Assembly (NCBI RefSeq): GCF_012275535.1
Contig: NZ_JAAVTK010000008.1
Location: 186,001 to 250,000 of the forward strand
Direction of reading: 5' to 3'
DNA from: Hymenobacter artigasi
Lineage (GTDB): Bacteria > Bacteroidota > Bacteroidia > Cytophagales > Hymenobacteraceae
Length of the DNA: 64,000 bases
Under the pieces are notes generated by a model. The model was not told the origin of the DNA and did no database searches. It was given only the letters and a program-made list of their open reading frames with translations. A program made the position numbers and the translations under genes. This document shows positions 1-8,509 of this stretch, piece after piece. Each line of letters opens with the position of its first letter. The first letter of the stretch is position 1.

Positions 1-1136
1 GTAAGTGGGTTTTGCTCCTGCGAGTTCAGCGCCATGGTGTAGCGCAGGCGCTTGGCATCGGGCGTGGCAGGCAGGGCCACGGTGCTGGCCGCATCAGTCA
101 CGGGCGTGAGGCGGGGCAGCGTGCCCAGCGGCAGGCTGCGTTGCAGCCAGGTACCCAGCACCGGGCCGGCCGGCAGCTGCTGCACGGTGCCCAGCACGTT
201 CACGTTGAGTGGGAGCAGGCCGCTGCGCAGGTTGCTGTAGTTCACGCCCAGCCTGGCGGTCAGCTCGCTGCCGGGCGGCGAGGCCGCGTTGAATTGCCAG
301 ACCGGCATGGAGGTGAAGCGGCGCAGGGGGCTGCGCATGCCCCCCGACGGATTGCCGCCGGTGAGGCCGCCCCCGGCCCCCGAATCCAGAAACGTGGTAT
401 CGGCCAGGCCGGCGGTGCGGCCCCGGTTCAGCAGAATATAGTCCACGCTCCAGTTGTCGCGGTTTTCGGAGCTGTTGCCGGTGGCAATGAACATAAACTG
501 GAAATTGCCGTGCAGGTATTTGGCCTGCTCCAGCAGCACTACCTGCTGCCGGAAGCCGGTGCGCACGCGCTGGCCGTTGTAGGCCCACACCTGCTCCCAG
601 GCATTGGCGTCGGTTTTCACAAACAGCTCCAGACGCACGGGGGTAGTGCTGCCGTTGGACCCTGGGGTGCTCACGATGCTGCCGGCCTGCCAGGCAAAGC
701 TGAGCGCTACCTTGTCGTTGGCCGTGAGGCCGCCCAGGTTGATGGGCTGCGATACCAGCGAGTCGATGGGGCCGTACACAATGTTTACCTGGCCGCTGTA
801 GTTCTGGCCGTTGGCGCGCAGGCCGTCGAGGGTGGCGGCCCCCCGGGTGAGGGGCTGAATGGCCAGGCGGTTGCTCACGAATGCGCCCCCCGTGGGCATC
901 CACTTTTGCGGGTTGGGCGTACCGTTCAGCGGCGTGGTGAAGTCATCGAAAAAGGGCAGCGCCAGGGATGCAGTGCCCCGCAGCTGGGCACGGGTGGCGG
1001 CGGTGGGTGCATAAGCCGCCCGGCCGGGGTCAGCCGACAGGGGCTCGGAAGGCGAGAGCTGGGCCGAGGCCGCGCCGGCGCTCAGCAGCAGCGCCGGCAG
1101 CAGCAAGCGCGACAACATGTGGAATCGTGGCATCAT
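1..1136 (-). CDS. Secreted cell-surface protein, N-terminal part (cut by left edge)
   Basis: An open frame of 378 codons with no stop runs off the left edge. It starts at a Met-Met pair (1136) and opens with a signal peptide of about 25 residues ending Ala-Ser-Ala-Gln, so the product is exported. The mature part has an FFDDF motif at residues 62-66 followed by Gly/Asn/Ser/Thr-rich beta-type sequence. Long surface proteins of Bacteroidota that use type IX secretion often begin this way, with a C-terminal sorting domain that would lie outside the window; this is inference. No catalytic motif is visible. A 9-bp hairpin at 1250-1269 separates it from the upstream PASTA gene on the same strand, without a clear U-tract. 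Frame choice is supported by the signal peptide; other long frames over the same bases read as Arg/Pro/Gly-rich nonsense. Confidence 0.8.
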   Translation of the reverse strand, partial: MMPRFHMLSRLLLPALLLSAGAASAQLSPSEPLSADPGRAAYAPTAATRAQLRGTASLALPFFDDFTTPLNGTPNPQKWMPTGGAFVSNRLAIQPLTRGAATLDGLRANGQNYSGQVNIVYGPIDSLVSQPINLGGLTANDKVALSFAWQAGSIVSTPGSNGSTTPVRLELFVKTDANAWEQVWAYNGQRVRTGFRQQVVLLEQAKYLHGNFQFMFIATGNSSENRDNWSVDYILLNRGRTAGLADTTFLDSGAGGGLTGGNPSGGMRSPLRRFTSMPVWQFNAASPPGSELTARLGVNYSNLRSGLLPLNVNVLGTVQQLPAGPVLGTWLQRSLPLGTLPRLTPVTDAASTVALPATPDAKRLRYTMALNSQEQNPL

Positions 1137-1281
1137 AAGTTAGCAGGAGGTTGAGGGCCTAACGACCAAAGCGCCCGGAATAGTGCATTACGACGAAGCG
1201 GTGCCCCGCGCCGCCATGCCAGTGAAAAAGCTTGCCCGGCACGGCGACGCAAAGCACCGCTTTGCGTTGAAAATTAACGGC

Positions 1282-2043
1282 TTATTTCGCTACCCAGATA
1301 TCTACCAGCTGGCCCATCCGGATGGTGGCATCCGGGCCAGGGGTGGGGCGCTGGCGCACCACCGTGCCGGGCGTCTGGCCATCGGCGGCGGGCTGCTCAA
1401 ACACTTCGCCTTTTTGCAGGCCCTGGCCCACGAGGAGCGTAATGGCCTCATCCTCGGGCATATTGATGAGATTGGGCACGGCGAAGGTCTGGTTGCCCTG
1501 GCCGTCGCCCACCACGAGGTCGACCTTGGTGCCTTTGGCGATGGGCGCGCCGGCCGCGATTTCCTTGCCGTTCACCAGCTGCTTCAGTACCGCGCCGGAG
1601 GCTAGGTCGGGCACCAGCTGAATCTGGCCCACCACGAGGTCGTAGCTTTTGAGAATGAGCATGGCGTTTTTCGAGGAGCCATCGGTGAGCTTGGGCATCT
1701 TAATCACTGGCGGGTTCTTCATGCTCACCTGCAGGTAGATTTTGCGGCCTTCCTTCACTTTTTCGCCGGGGGCGGGGTCCTGCACCAGCACCGTGAAGGG
1801 GCGGATGTTAGGGCTGTAGCTGGAGTCGTCCACGAAGTAGTTCAGGTTGCGCTCGTCGAGGTAGGCTTCGAGGTCGGCCACGTTCATGCCCGTCACCTTG
1901 GGCACCGTGATGGTTTCGCCGTGGTGGGTGCTCATGGGCAGGTACACGTAGAAAAAGCCTAGTACGAGCAGCAGGCCCGCCACGGCAATGAGCACGAAGT
2001 GCTTCACAACGTCGAGCGGGGTATTGGAGGTGAGGAAAGCCAT
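1282..2043 (-). CDS. Membrane-anchored PASTA domain protein
   Basis: The 253-residue product has a short cytoplasmic start, one membrane helix at about residues 15-35 and three PASTA repeats in the periplasm (about 44-108, 112-179 and 185-252). Each repeat shows the usual pattern: a VPxxxGM-like start, a helix and an ExxDPAPG or RPxPG turn. PASTA modules bind peptidoglycan or cell-wall precursors and are best known from serine/threonine kinases and penicillin-binding proteins, but no kinase or transpeptidase domain is present here. The gene lies downstream of the D-Ala-D-Ala ligase on the same strand, separated by a long palindrome, which fits a cell-wall role. Stand-alone anchored PASTA proteins are common in Bacteroidota and their exact job is not known. 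Confidence 0.9.
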   Translation of the reverse strand: MAFLTSNTPLDVVKHFVLIAVAGLLLVLGFFYVYLPMSTHHGETITVPKVTGMNVADLEAYLDERNLNYFVDDSSYSPNIRPFTVLVQDPAPGEKVKEGRKIYLQVSMKNPPVIKMPKLTDGSSKNAMLILKSYDLVVGQIQLVPDLASGAVLKQLVNGKEIAAGAPIAKGTKVDLVVGDGQGNQTFAVPNLINMPEDEAITLLVGQGLQKGEVFEQPAADGQTPGTVVRQRPTPGPDATIRMGQLVDIWVAK

Positions 2044-2079
2044 TTGGTAATTCAGATGCTATTTGAAAGAATAAAGAAC

Positions 2080-2192
2080 GTCATAATCGCCCGTCATGCA
2101 GAGCGCAGCGAAGCATCTTTACCGCGCAACGCAATCAATTACTATTGCGGTAAAGATGCTTCGCTGCGCTCTGCATGACGGGCGATTATGAC
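2080..2192. repeat. Long palindrome, family A (GTCATGCAGAGCGCAGCG type)
   Basis: Two arms of about 47 bases form a near-perfect inverted repeat around a short unpaired loop. The arm core reads GTCATGCAGAGCGCAGCGA followed by AGCATCTTTACCGC. Five more copies or variants occur in this window (10898, 16591, 20105, 28296, 60789). It sits between the ligase and the PASTA gene, both on the minus strand, so a transcript crossing the gap would fold into a very strong hairpin. Confidence 0.9.
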
Positions 2193-2195
2193 CTT

Positions 2196-4976
2196 CTATT
2201 GTGCCACAACCTTCGCCGCCCGCGCCTTGCCAAACTCCAGAATCCGGTCGATAAACTGATAAGGCGTATAGCCGGCCAACGCCGTCTGGTGGAAGATGCA
2301 GGTGGCGGGCGTCATGCCCGGCAGCGAGTTTACCTCGATGATGAGCACCTCCACTTCGCCCTCCTGGCGCACGCGCACAAAGGCGTCAATCCGGGCATAG
2401 CCCTGAATATCGAGCACTTCGGCCACGCGGCGCAGCACGGCCTTCACCTCGTTCGAGATGCGCTGGCGCTCGGCGGGGTCCACGTCGTAGCGGGCGGGGG
2501 TGATGTTCTGGCCTTCGCCGGCCAGGAATTTTTCCTCCAGGCTCAGCACCTCGCCGTTGGCCAGTGCCTCGCTGGCCTCGAATACTTCGATGTCGAGCAG
2601 GCCGTCCTCATCATACGAAGTGAGCAGGCCGCCCGTGACTTCGAGGAAGTGCGCGGCCCCGTCGCGGCTGATGAGCGTTTCGACCAGGAAGGCCTCCTTG
2701 CGCGGAAATTCCTCTTTGAAGCCCAGGCTCAGCACCGTGGCCGGGCCGGGCAGCAGGTCTTCCCCGGTGCGGAAAATGAGCTGGCTGAAGGCTTCGAGCT
2801 CCGCGCGGTTCTTGATTTTCTTCACCGCTGAGGAGCAGCCGTCGTCGGCGGGCTTGGCGATGAAGGGGTAGGGGAACTGTGTTTCGAGGCTGCGGTAGAA
2901 GCTTTCGGCGTCGGCCTGCCACTCCAGCTTGGGGGCCATGCGGTGCTCGGCTACCAGCAGGCCGGCGGCGCGCAGGCGCTTGTTGGTTTCGAACTTGTTG
3001 ATGGTGATGCTGCTGCTGGCCACGCCCGAGCCATTGTAGGGCAGCCCGAACTTCTCCAGCTCCTGTTGCAGCGCGCCGTCTTCGCCGGGGCGGCCGTGCA
3101 GGGCGATGAATACTTCATCGACCATGCCGGCCAGCTCCTCGAACGAGATGCAGCGCGGCTGGGCCAGCGCCTGCCCGGCGTAAGTGCTGGTAATCTGGCT
3201 GGCTTCCTGCCGGATGCGGGCCAAAATGGGGTGCGGGGGCTCGCCGGCCTCGGCGTGCTCAATTTTCTCGCGGATGTCGTCGGCGTTGTCCTTCAGCATC
3301 ACGTTCACGGGCAGCACGTAGAGCTGGTGCTCCTGCGCCGAGCCGGTGAGGAACACCGGCACCGGCGCGTACTTGGCCGAGGAACTGAGCTTCTCGAAAA
3401 TATTGCGCCCGCTCTCCACCGAAATGTGGCGCTCTGAGGAGTAGCCGCCCATTATCACCGCTACCCGAATGCGCTCGGTGGCTTCGTGCTGGCGACCGGC
3501 CACGGCCGCATCGAGTTTGGCGAGCAGCGCCCCCAGCTTCACGGGGCGCAGGCCGGCGCGGCGGCGGGCCGCCAGCGACGTGCGGATGAGGTAAGTCAGA
3601 AACTGGCTCGGATTGAGTCCGATTTCAGCCGCCTGGTGGAAGAAGAACGAAGCCGGCAGCATGCCCGACGTCGTGTTCGGGTCATTTAAATAGAGGGTAT
3701 GAGGGTGGGAGGGTAGGAGGGTAGGAGTTGCAGAATCAACAGACTCATGCCCTCCTACCCCCTTACCCTCATACCCTTCAACCACAAACCCATCCAAACG
3801 GGCATAAACCTGGAAGCCGAACGTGCGGAACATCTCCTCGCAGGCCTCGCGGATTTCCTGGATTTTATCCTCGGGCAAATCAATGGGGGTGATTTTGCGG
3901 GCCAGGCCGGGCAGGTATTTCGAGCGATAGTCGAACATCTCCTCGCCCTTCACAATCTCCGTCGGGGGCAGGGCCAGGGGCTGGCCGTCGGGGTCTTCCA
4001 CCACAATGCACGAGAACTCACGGCCGGCCACAAAGCTCTCCACCAGCACCTGGGTTTCGCCGTCCACGTTGGTCAGGCGGATGGTTTCGGCCGTTTCAAA
4101 AGCCTGGTCGAGCGTGAAGAGCAGGGTCTCGGGGTGGTAAATGGTCGCTTCGCTTAATTCTTCATCAAGCGCCAGCGTCACCGGCAGGCCGATGCCGTCG
4201 CGGATATCCGTAAGGTGCTGCACCCAGGCCACTTTGTCCTGCGCACCCAGGCGCTGCCAGTCGGCGCGGGTCAGGGTTTTGCGGAACAGGCTTTTTTCGA
4301 TGGCGGCCTCAAATTTGGCGAGGTCGTCGGTTTTCAGAATGCTCACGCCGATGCTGGAGCCCTGGCGCGGCGCTTTTAGCACCAGCGGCAGGCCCAACTC
4401 GCGCACCAGGTAGGCGAGGGTGGCAGCGTGGTCGGCGCGGTCCCATTCCTCGGCGGTGATGACGCGGAAGTCGGGCGTGGGCTGGCCCAGCGCTTTGAGC
4501 AGTTTTTTCTGCGCGATTTTATCAATGCCAAACGCCGAGGGCAGAATGCCGGAGCCCGAGTACGGAATCCCCAGCCACTCCAGCATTCCCTGAATGGCCC
4601 CGTCCTCGCCGCCCGGCCCGTGCAGGGCCAGGAAGGCAAAATCCATGAGCAGCGGCAATTGCTCGGGCTGCACCTGCCGGCCCACTTTGGCAATGGCCTC
4701 AAACTTTTCGTCGTGGCTCAGCTCGCCCAGGCTCTCGATGTACACCTGCAAATGGTGCAGCGACGGCGGCTGCGAGCTCACCGGCGGGTAGAAGTCGCGG
4801 ATGGTGCCTTTGTAAATAAATTGCCAGTCGAGCAGAATGAACTGCCCGAGGCTGTCGACGAAGATGGGCACGGGCTGAAACAGCGCCTTGTCCAGGTTGT
4901 CAAACACGGTGCGGCCGCCGGCGAAAGAAATTTCCCGCTCGCGCGAAGTGCCTCCGAAAAAAATACCGATTTTCAT
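2196..4976 (-). CDS. ddl: Tandem-fused D-alanine--D-alanine ligase
   Basis: The 926-residue protein holds two complete Ddl/ATP-grasp modules in a row, about 1-480 and 500-926, where ordinary Ddl is near 300-370 residues. Ddl joins two D-alanines with ATP to make the peptidoglycan precursor dipeptide in the cytoplasm. Module 1 has GGTSREREIS at its start, HGPGGEDGAIQ, GSSIGVS and ARLDGF. Module 2 has GGYSSERHIS, HGRPGEDGALQ, GYARIDAF and the classical metal motif EVNSLPGM. In module 1 the matching motif is DPNTTSGM, so the metal-binding Glu is Asp and the Pro is lost. About 29 residues near 400-428 of module 1 are encoded by an inserted palindrome (3692-3779). The start at 4976 is preceded by a TACCTTTG box. 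It is divergent from pgk. Which half is active cannot be told from sequence. Confidence 0.93.
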   Translation of the reverse strand: MKIGIFFGGTSREREISFAGGRTVFDNLDKALFQPVPIFVDSLGQFILLDWQFIYKGTIRDFYPPVSSQPPSLHHLQVYIESLGELSHDEKFEAIAKVGRQVQPEQLPLLMDFAFLALHGPGGEDGAIQGMLEWLGIPYSGSGILPSAFGIDKIAQKKLLKALGQPTPDFRVITAEEWDRADHAATLAYLVRELGLPLVLKAPRQGSSIGVSILKTDDLAKFEAAIEKSLFRKTLTRADWQRLGAQDKVAWVQHLTDIRDGIGLPVTLALDEELSEATIYHPETLLFTLDQAFETAETIRLTNVDGETQVLVESFVAGREFSCIVVEDPDGQPLALPPTEIVKGEEMFDYRSKYLPGLARKITPIDLPEDKIQEIREACEEMFRTFGFQVYARLDGFVVEGYEGKGVGGHESVDSATPTLLPSHPHTLYLNDPNTTSGMLPASFFFHQAAEIGLNPSQFLTYLIRTSLAARRRAGLRPVKLGALLAKLDAAVAGRQHEATERIRVAVIMGGYSSERHISVESGRNIFEKLSSSAKYAPVPVFLTGSAQEHQLYVLPVNVMLKDNADDIREKIEHAEAGEPPHPILARIRQEASQITSTYAGQALAQPRCISFEELAGMVDEVFIALHGRPGEDGALQQELEKFGLPYNGSGVASSSITINKFETNKRLRAAGLLVAEHRMAPKLEWQADAESFYRSLETQFPYPFIAKPADDGCSSAVKKIKNRAELEAFSQLIFRTGEDLLPGPATVLSLGFKEEFPRKEAFLVETLISRDGAAHFLEVTGGLLTSYDEDGLLDIEVFEASEALANGEVLSLEEKFLAGEGQNITPARYDVDPAERQRISNEVKAVLRRVAEVLDIQGYARIDAFVRVRQEGEVEVLIIEVNSLPGMTPATCIFHQTALAGYTPYQFIDRILEFGKARAAKVVAQ
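3692..3779. repeat. In-frame palindrome inserted inside the ddl coding region
   Basis: Arms at 3694-3721 and 3750-3777 are inverted copies (AGGGTATGAGGGT... and its complement ...ACCCTCATACCCT) with three mismatches around a 28-base loop. The insert keeps the reading frame and adds a Gly/Pro/His-rich stretch of about 29 residues (400-428) between two strands of the first ATP-grasp module. The second module has only a short loop at the equivalent place. The low-complexity G-rich strand differs from the surrounding codons, so a mobile intergenic-type palindrome landing in a gene is the simplest reading. Confidence 0.85.
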
Positions 4977-4984
4977 AAGTGCAG

Positions 4985-4992
4985 CAAAGGTA
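4985..4992 (-). promoter_or_regulatory. Bacteroidota -7 box for ddl
   Basis: The minus strand reads TACCTTTG, an exact match to TAnnTTTG, ending only 8 bases before the ddl ATG at 4976. The predicted transcript would have almost no leader. The -33 region overlaps one arm of the palindrome at 4998-5130 and has no clear TTTG. Confidence 0.6.
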
Positions 4993-4997
4993 AGGGA

Positions 4998-5130
4998 GTG
5001 CGGTAAGCTTTAGCTTGCCGTTTATCGTACAAGGCAGCGCCACCGTGGCCTCACGGTTCGGAGTGTACCCGCCGGGTTTACTTTGTAGCCTGATTACGTT
5101 TTCTCCACGGCAAGCTAAAGCTTACCTCAC
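4998..5130. repeat. Palindrome, family G (GCTTTAGCTTGC type), between ddl and pgk
   Basis: The arms GGTAAGCTTTAGCTTGCCGT (5002-5021) and its complement (5107-5126) enclose about 85 bases. The core GCTTTAGCTTGC also appears in the palindrome at 17647-17768. The element occupies the whole divergent promoter region between ddl and pgk and encloses a near-consensus -7 box, TTACTTTG at 5078-5085, that could serve pgk. Confidence 0.75.
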
Positions 5131-5144
5131 ATTCCTTCATTCCC

Positions 5145-6335
5145 ATGAACACCCTCGATACCTACAACTTCGCCGGCAAGCGCGCCGTGATGCGCGTCGA
5201 TTTCAACGTGCCGCTGGATAAGGACCTGCGCATCACCGACGACACGCGCATCCGCATGGCCACCCGCTCGGTGATGAAAATCCTGAACGATGGCGGCTCC
5301 GTGGTGCTGCTCTCGCACCTGGGCCGGCCCAAGGGCGGCTACGAGCAGAAGTTTTCGCTCGAAGCCCTCGTGGCGCGCCTCTCGCAGGAATACGGCCGCG
5401 AAGTGCAGTTTGGCGGCGACGTGCTCGGGGCCGAAGGAGCCCAGAAAGCGGCCGCCCTGCAGCCCGGCGAAGTGCTGCTCATGGACAACGTGCGCTTCTA
5501 TAAGGAGGAGGAAGCCGGCGACCCGGCCTTTGCCGCCAAGCTGGCCGCGCTCGGCAATGTGTACGTAAACGATGCCTTCGGCACCGCGCACCGCGCCCAC
5601 GCCTCTACGGCCGTGATGGCCAGCTCCTTTGCCGCGCAGGACCGCGTGGGCGGCTACCTGCTGCAATCCGAAATCGACAACGCTCAAAAGGTGCTGGAAA
5701 ATGCCGAGCGGCCCTTCACCGCCATCATGGGCGGGGCCAAGATTTCGGACAAGATTCTCATCATCGAAAAGCTGCTCGATAAGGTCGACAACCTGCTCAT
5801 CGGCGGGGGCATGGCCTATACCTTTGCCGTGGCTGAGAATGGCCACGTCGGCAGCTCGCTGCTGGAGGCCGACAAGGTGGACCTGGCCCGCCAGCTCATT
5901 CAGAAGGCCAAAGACAAGGGTGTGAACCTGATGCTGCCCGCCGACTCGCTCATCGCCGACAAGTTTGCCAACGATGCCAACGTGGACGTGGCCAGCAACC
6001 TCAGCATCCCCGACGGCTGGATGGGCCTCGACCTGGGCCCCGAAAGCCGCGAGGCCTTCGCCGAGGTCATCCGCAACAGCAAAACCATCCTCTGGAACGG
6101 CCCGATGGGCGTGTTCGAAATGAGCAACTTCTCGCTCGGCACCGAGTACGTGGCCCAGGCCATTGCCGAGGCCACAGCGGCCGGCGCCTACTCGCTCATC
6201 GGCGGCGGCGACTCGGCGGCGGCCGTGCAGCAGCTCGGTTTTGGCGACCAGGTGAGCTACATCAGCACCGGCGGCGGCGCCCTGCTGGAGTACATGGAAG
6301 GCAAGGAGCTGCCCGGCGTAACGGCGCTGGGCTAG
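5145..6335 (+). CDS. pgk: Phosphoglycerate kinase
   Basis: This cytoplasmic glycolytic enzyme moves a phosphate from 1,3-bisphosphoglycerate to ADP. The 396-residue length is normal for the family. Signature motifs are all present: RVDFNVPLD at 17-25, HLGRP at 58-62, the substrate-binding arginines in DNVRF (around 114-118) and [15 protein letters not shown] at 196-203, WNGPMGVFE at 317-325 and the nucleotide-binding GGGDS at 353-357. The start at 5145 gives the expected N-terminus just before the first beta strand. It is a single-gene unit: divergent from ddl upstream and closed by a perfect hairpin at 6361-6410 downstream. Confidence 0.98.
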   Translation: MNTLDTYNFAGKRAVMRVDFNVPLDKDLRITDDTRIRMATRSVMKILNDGGSVVLLSHLGRPKGGYEQKFSLEALVARLSQEYGREVQFGGDVLGAEGAQKAAALQPGEVLLMDNVRFYKEEEAGDPAFAAKLAALGNVYVNDAFGTAHRAHASTAVMASSFAAQDRVGGYLLQSEIDNAQKVLENAERPFTAIMGGAKISDKILIIEKLLDKVDNLLIGGGMAYTFAVAENGHVGSSLLEADKVDLARQLIQKAKDKGVNLMLPADSLIADKFANDANVDVASNLSIPDGWMGLDLGPESREAFAEVIRNSKTILWNGPMGVFEMSNFSLGTEYVAQAIAEATAAGAYSLIGGGDSAAAVQQLGFGDQVSYISTGGGALLEYMEGKELPGVTALG

Positions 6336-6360
6336 GTTGTAGCGAAGAACCAGTATAATA

Positions 6361-6410
6361 ACGCAAAAAGGAGCCCCGGTCGCGCAGGCAACCGGGGCTC
6401 CTTTTTGCGT
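6361..6410. terminator. Bidirectional intrinsic terminator
   Basis: A perfect 20-bp inverted repeat (arms 6361-6380 and 6391-6410) with a GC-rich core GGAGCCCCGGT flanked by A5 on one side and T5 on the other. It lies between the convergent ends of pgk and the outer-membrane protein gene and can stop transcription in both directions. Confidence 0.92.
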
Positions 6411-6420
6411 TATATAATCG

Positions 6421-7428
6421 TCAGCTTTTGCCGTGCAGCAGGTATTTGGTCTGCTTGAAGCTGTAGCCCACGGACACTACCATGCGGCCGGCGCTGGCCG
6501 GATGGTCCGTGGTGGCGGTGTAGATGGGCAGCTGGAAGCTGGTGTTGAGCGAGAAGTTTTTGTAGTACACATCCAGCCCTGGGCCCAGCAGGGCGTTGTT
6601 CATGGCGTGCTCGCCGGTGAGCTGGCCGTCCAGCATCTCGCCCTTGGTTTTCTCGTAGAAAAACTGCGCCGAGGGGTACACCTGCCAGTTTTCGCCCAGC
6701 GGCACGCGGTAGAACAGGCTGGCGTAGGTGGCCGTGCTCGGGGCCAGGCTGTTGCTAAACGTGTTTTCGGAAGCCCGGCGGTAGCTGCTGTTCACGCTCA
6801 GCCCCAGGCTGCGGTAGCTGCCGATGTAGTTGGCGTACACGAAGCCGTCGGTGGTGCCGGTGCCCACCTGGTTGAGCAGGGCGTAGCGTACGCCGCTGGC
6901 ATTCTGGCGGTTGTACTCGCCGGTGGGCAGCTTCAGGCCGCCGCCCACGATGAGCCGGCTCTGCACCCCGGCCGTTTCGATGGCCCGGATGAGGTGGTAG
7001 CCGGCAAAAACCGTCACGTCGCCCACGCCGGCCGAGTTCAGTTGCTTGCCATTAATCTGCGAAGTATTCATCACGTAGGGCACGAAGGCGTTCAGCTCCA
7101 CGCGCTGCGAGAGGAAGTATTTGCCGCGCAATTCGATAACGCGGAAGGCTTCGAAGTCGGCTGGGTCGCCGTGGTGCGAGTGGGCGTAGCCGTTGTCGCC
7201 GTTGAGGGGCGAGGGGAGGAACGGCCGCGCCCCGGCCGGGAAAAACTGCGGCGACTGCCCCAGCGCCTGGTAGCCGTTGAAAATGCGGTAGCGGTGCATC
7301 AGGCTGAAACCGCTCTGGTTGTCGTAGGGCGTGATGCCCATAAAGCAGCCGCAGATGTCGCAGGCCCGGCCGGGCAGCGCCAGCCCACTCAGCAGCAGGC
7401 TTATGAGAATAGCTTTCTGAAAATTCAT
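6421..7428 (-). CDS. CDICGC outer-membrane beta-barrel protein
   Basis: The 335-residue product has a signal peptide of about 22 residues and, at the mature N-terminus, a cysteine cluster CDICGC (23-28). The rest alternates hydrophobic and polar residues with many aromatic strand ends and finishes in a beta strand, as expected for an outer-membrane barrel or transporter-like protein. It is the last gene of a four-gene operon and starts 18 bases after the di-haem protein gene. The three cysteines are placed to bind a metal, and the neighbours (MbnP-like and MbnH-like) suggest copper, but neither substrate nor transport is shown by the sequence. A role as a plain structural barrel cannot be excluded. 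Confidence 0.75.
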   Translation of the reverse strand: MNFQKAILISLLLSGLALPGRACDICGCFMGITPYDNQSGFSLMHRYRIFNGYQALGQSPQFFPAGARPFLPSPLNGDNGYAHSHHGDPADFEAFRVIELRGKYFLSQRVELNAFVPYVMNTSQINGKQLNSAGVGDVTVFAGYHLIRAIETAGVQSRLIVGGGLKLPTGEYNRQNASGVRYALLNQVGTGTTDGFVYANYIGSYRSLGLSVNSSYRRASENTFSNSLAPSTATYASLFYRVPLGENWQVYPSAQFFYEKTKGEMLDGQLTGEHAMNNALLGPGLDVYYKNFSLNTSFQLPIYTATTDHPASAGRMVVSVGYSFKQTKYLLHGKS

Positions 7429-7446
7429 CGGAGTAAATGCGGAAGC

Positions 7447-8502
7447 CTAGGGCTGCGCCGCCAGCCGCGCATCGTGGATAAACGAGTCGTCGGTGAGCGT
7501 GTGCAGGAAGGCGATGATGTCGGCTTGTTCGGTTGTGGTAAGGGGGATTCCCAGCGGCCCACCTGTCGGGCGCAGCGCCGCATCGAGGGTGGGCGAGGCC
7601 ATCACGCCGTGGTCGTAGTGCGCCAGCACCTGCGCCAGCGTGGCAAAGCGGCCGTCATGCATGTAGGGGGGAGTGAGGGCCACGTTGCGCAGGCTCGGCA
7701 CCTTGAAGCGGCCCACGTCGGTGGTCCGCCCGGTGATGTGGGCGCGTCCCGAATCGGCTTCGAAGGTGGCACTAAGGCCGTTGTTGCGGTAGGTTTCGTC
7801 GGTGAATAAGTCGGTGGCGTGGCAGCCGGCGCATTTCTGCGCCACCAGCACCCGGCCGCGCCCCTCGCCGGCCGTGAGCACGGCTCCGGCCTCGCCCCGC
7901 ACCACCTGGTCGTAGCGCGAATTGGCCGAGGTGAGTGCGGCCGTGTACTGCGCCAGCGCCCGCAGAAACTGGTAAGCATCGATGGGCCCGGCCCCGTACA
8001 CCGCCGCGAAGCGCTGCGGGTAGTGGGCATCGGCATTGAGCCTGGCCAGGACGCGAGGCAGCGTCTCGTCCATTTCCAGCGGGTTGGTGAGCGGAGCCAG
8101 GGGTAGAGTCTCGAGGTTTTTGGGCCCGCCGTCCCAAAAAAACTCTGCTTTCCAGCGCAGGTTTTGCAGGGCCGGGGCGTTGCGGGTGCCCAGGCGGTTG
8201 GCCACGCCGTGGCTCAGGCGGTGGTCGGCGTTGGCGAAGGCCACGAATTGCTGGTGGCAGCTCCCGCACGACACGGACCCGTCGCGCGAGAGCCGCGCAT
8301 CGTAAAACAGGCTGCGGCCCAGCGCAAACGCCGCCGCCGTGGGCGGGTTGGCATCCGGGGCATACACGGGGGCGGGGAAGTTGGCCGGGAGGGTGGTGCC
8401 GGGCACCGGGGCATCCGGCACCACCACATCGCCAAGGCCGCAGCCCGCCAGGAGCAGCCCCGCCAGCCCGCAGGCCAGCGAGGCAACCAAGGTGCGGCGC
8501 AT
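7447..8502 (-). CDS. MbnH-like di-haem cytochrome c peroxidase family lipoprotein
   Basis: The 351-residue protein has a lipoprotein signal (LLAGC, lipid on Cys21) and two CxxCH haem-binding sites, CGSCH at 79-83 and CAGCH at 224-228, plus the PPYMHDGR motif near 278-285 typical of the bacterial cytochrome c peroxidase/MauG superfamily. Members either reduce peroxide or, like MauG and MbnH, oxidise a partner protein. The gene follows the MbnP-like gene with 7 bases between them, and in characterised MbnPH pairs the di-haem enzyme converts a tryptophan of MbnP to kynurenine for copper binding. That makes the MbnH role likely here, by context. Location is the periplasm, membrane-anchored. Confidence 0.88.
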   Translation of the reverse strand: MRRTLVASLACGLAGLLLAGCGLGDVVVPDAPVPGTTLPANFPAPVYAPDANPPTAAAFALGRSLFYDARLSRDGSVSCGSCHQQFVAFANADHRLSHGVANRLGTRNAPALQNLRWKAEFFWDGGPKNLETLPLAPLTNPLEMDETLPRVLARLNADAHYPQRFAAVYGAGPIDAYQFLRALAQYTAALTSANSRYDQVVRGEAGAVLTAGEGRGRVLVAQKCAGCHATDLFTDETYRNNGLSATFEADSGRAHITGRTTDVGRFKVPSLRNVALTPPYMHDGRFATLAQVLAHYDHGVMASPTLDAALRPTGGPLGIPLTTTEQADIIAFLHTLTDDSFIHDARLAAQP

Positions 8503-8509
8503 GGCCGGG

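Noticed and set aside
12..1154. Long plus-strand frame opposite the secreted protein
   Set aside because: Arg/Gly/Ala-rich reading without domain features; the opposite strand has a signal peptide and natural composition.
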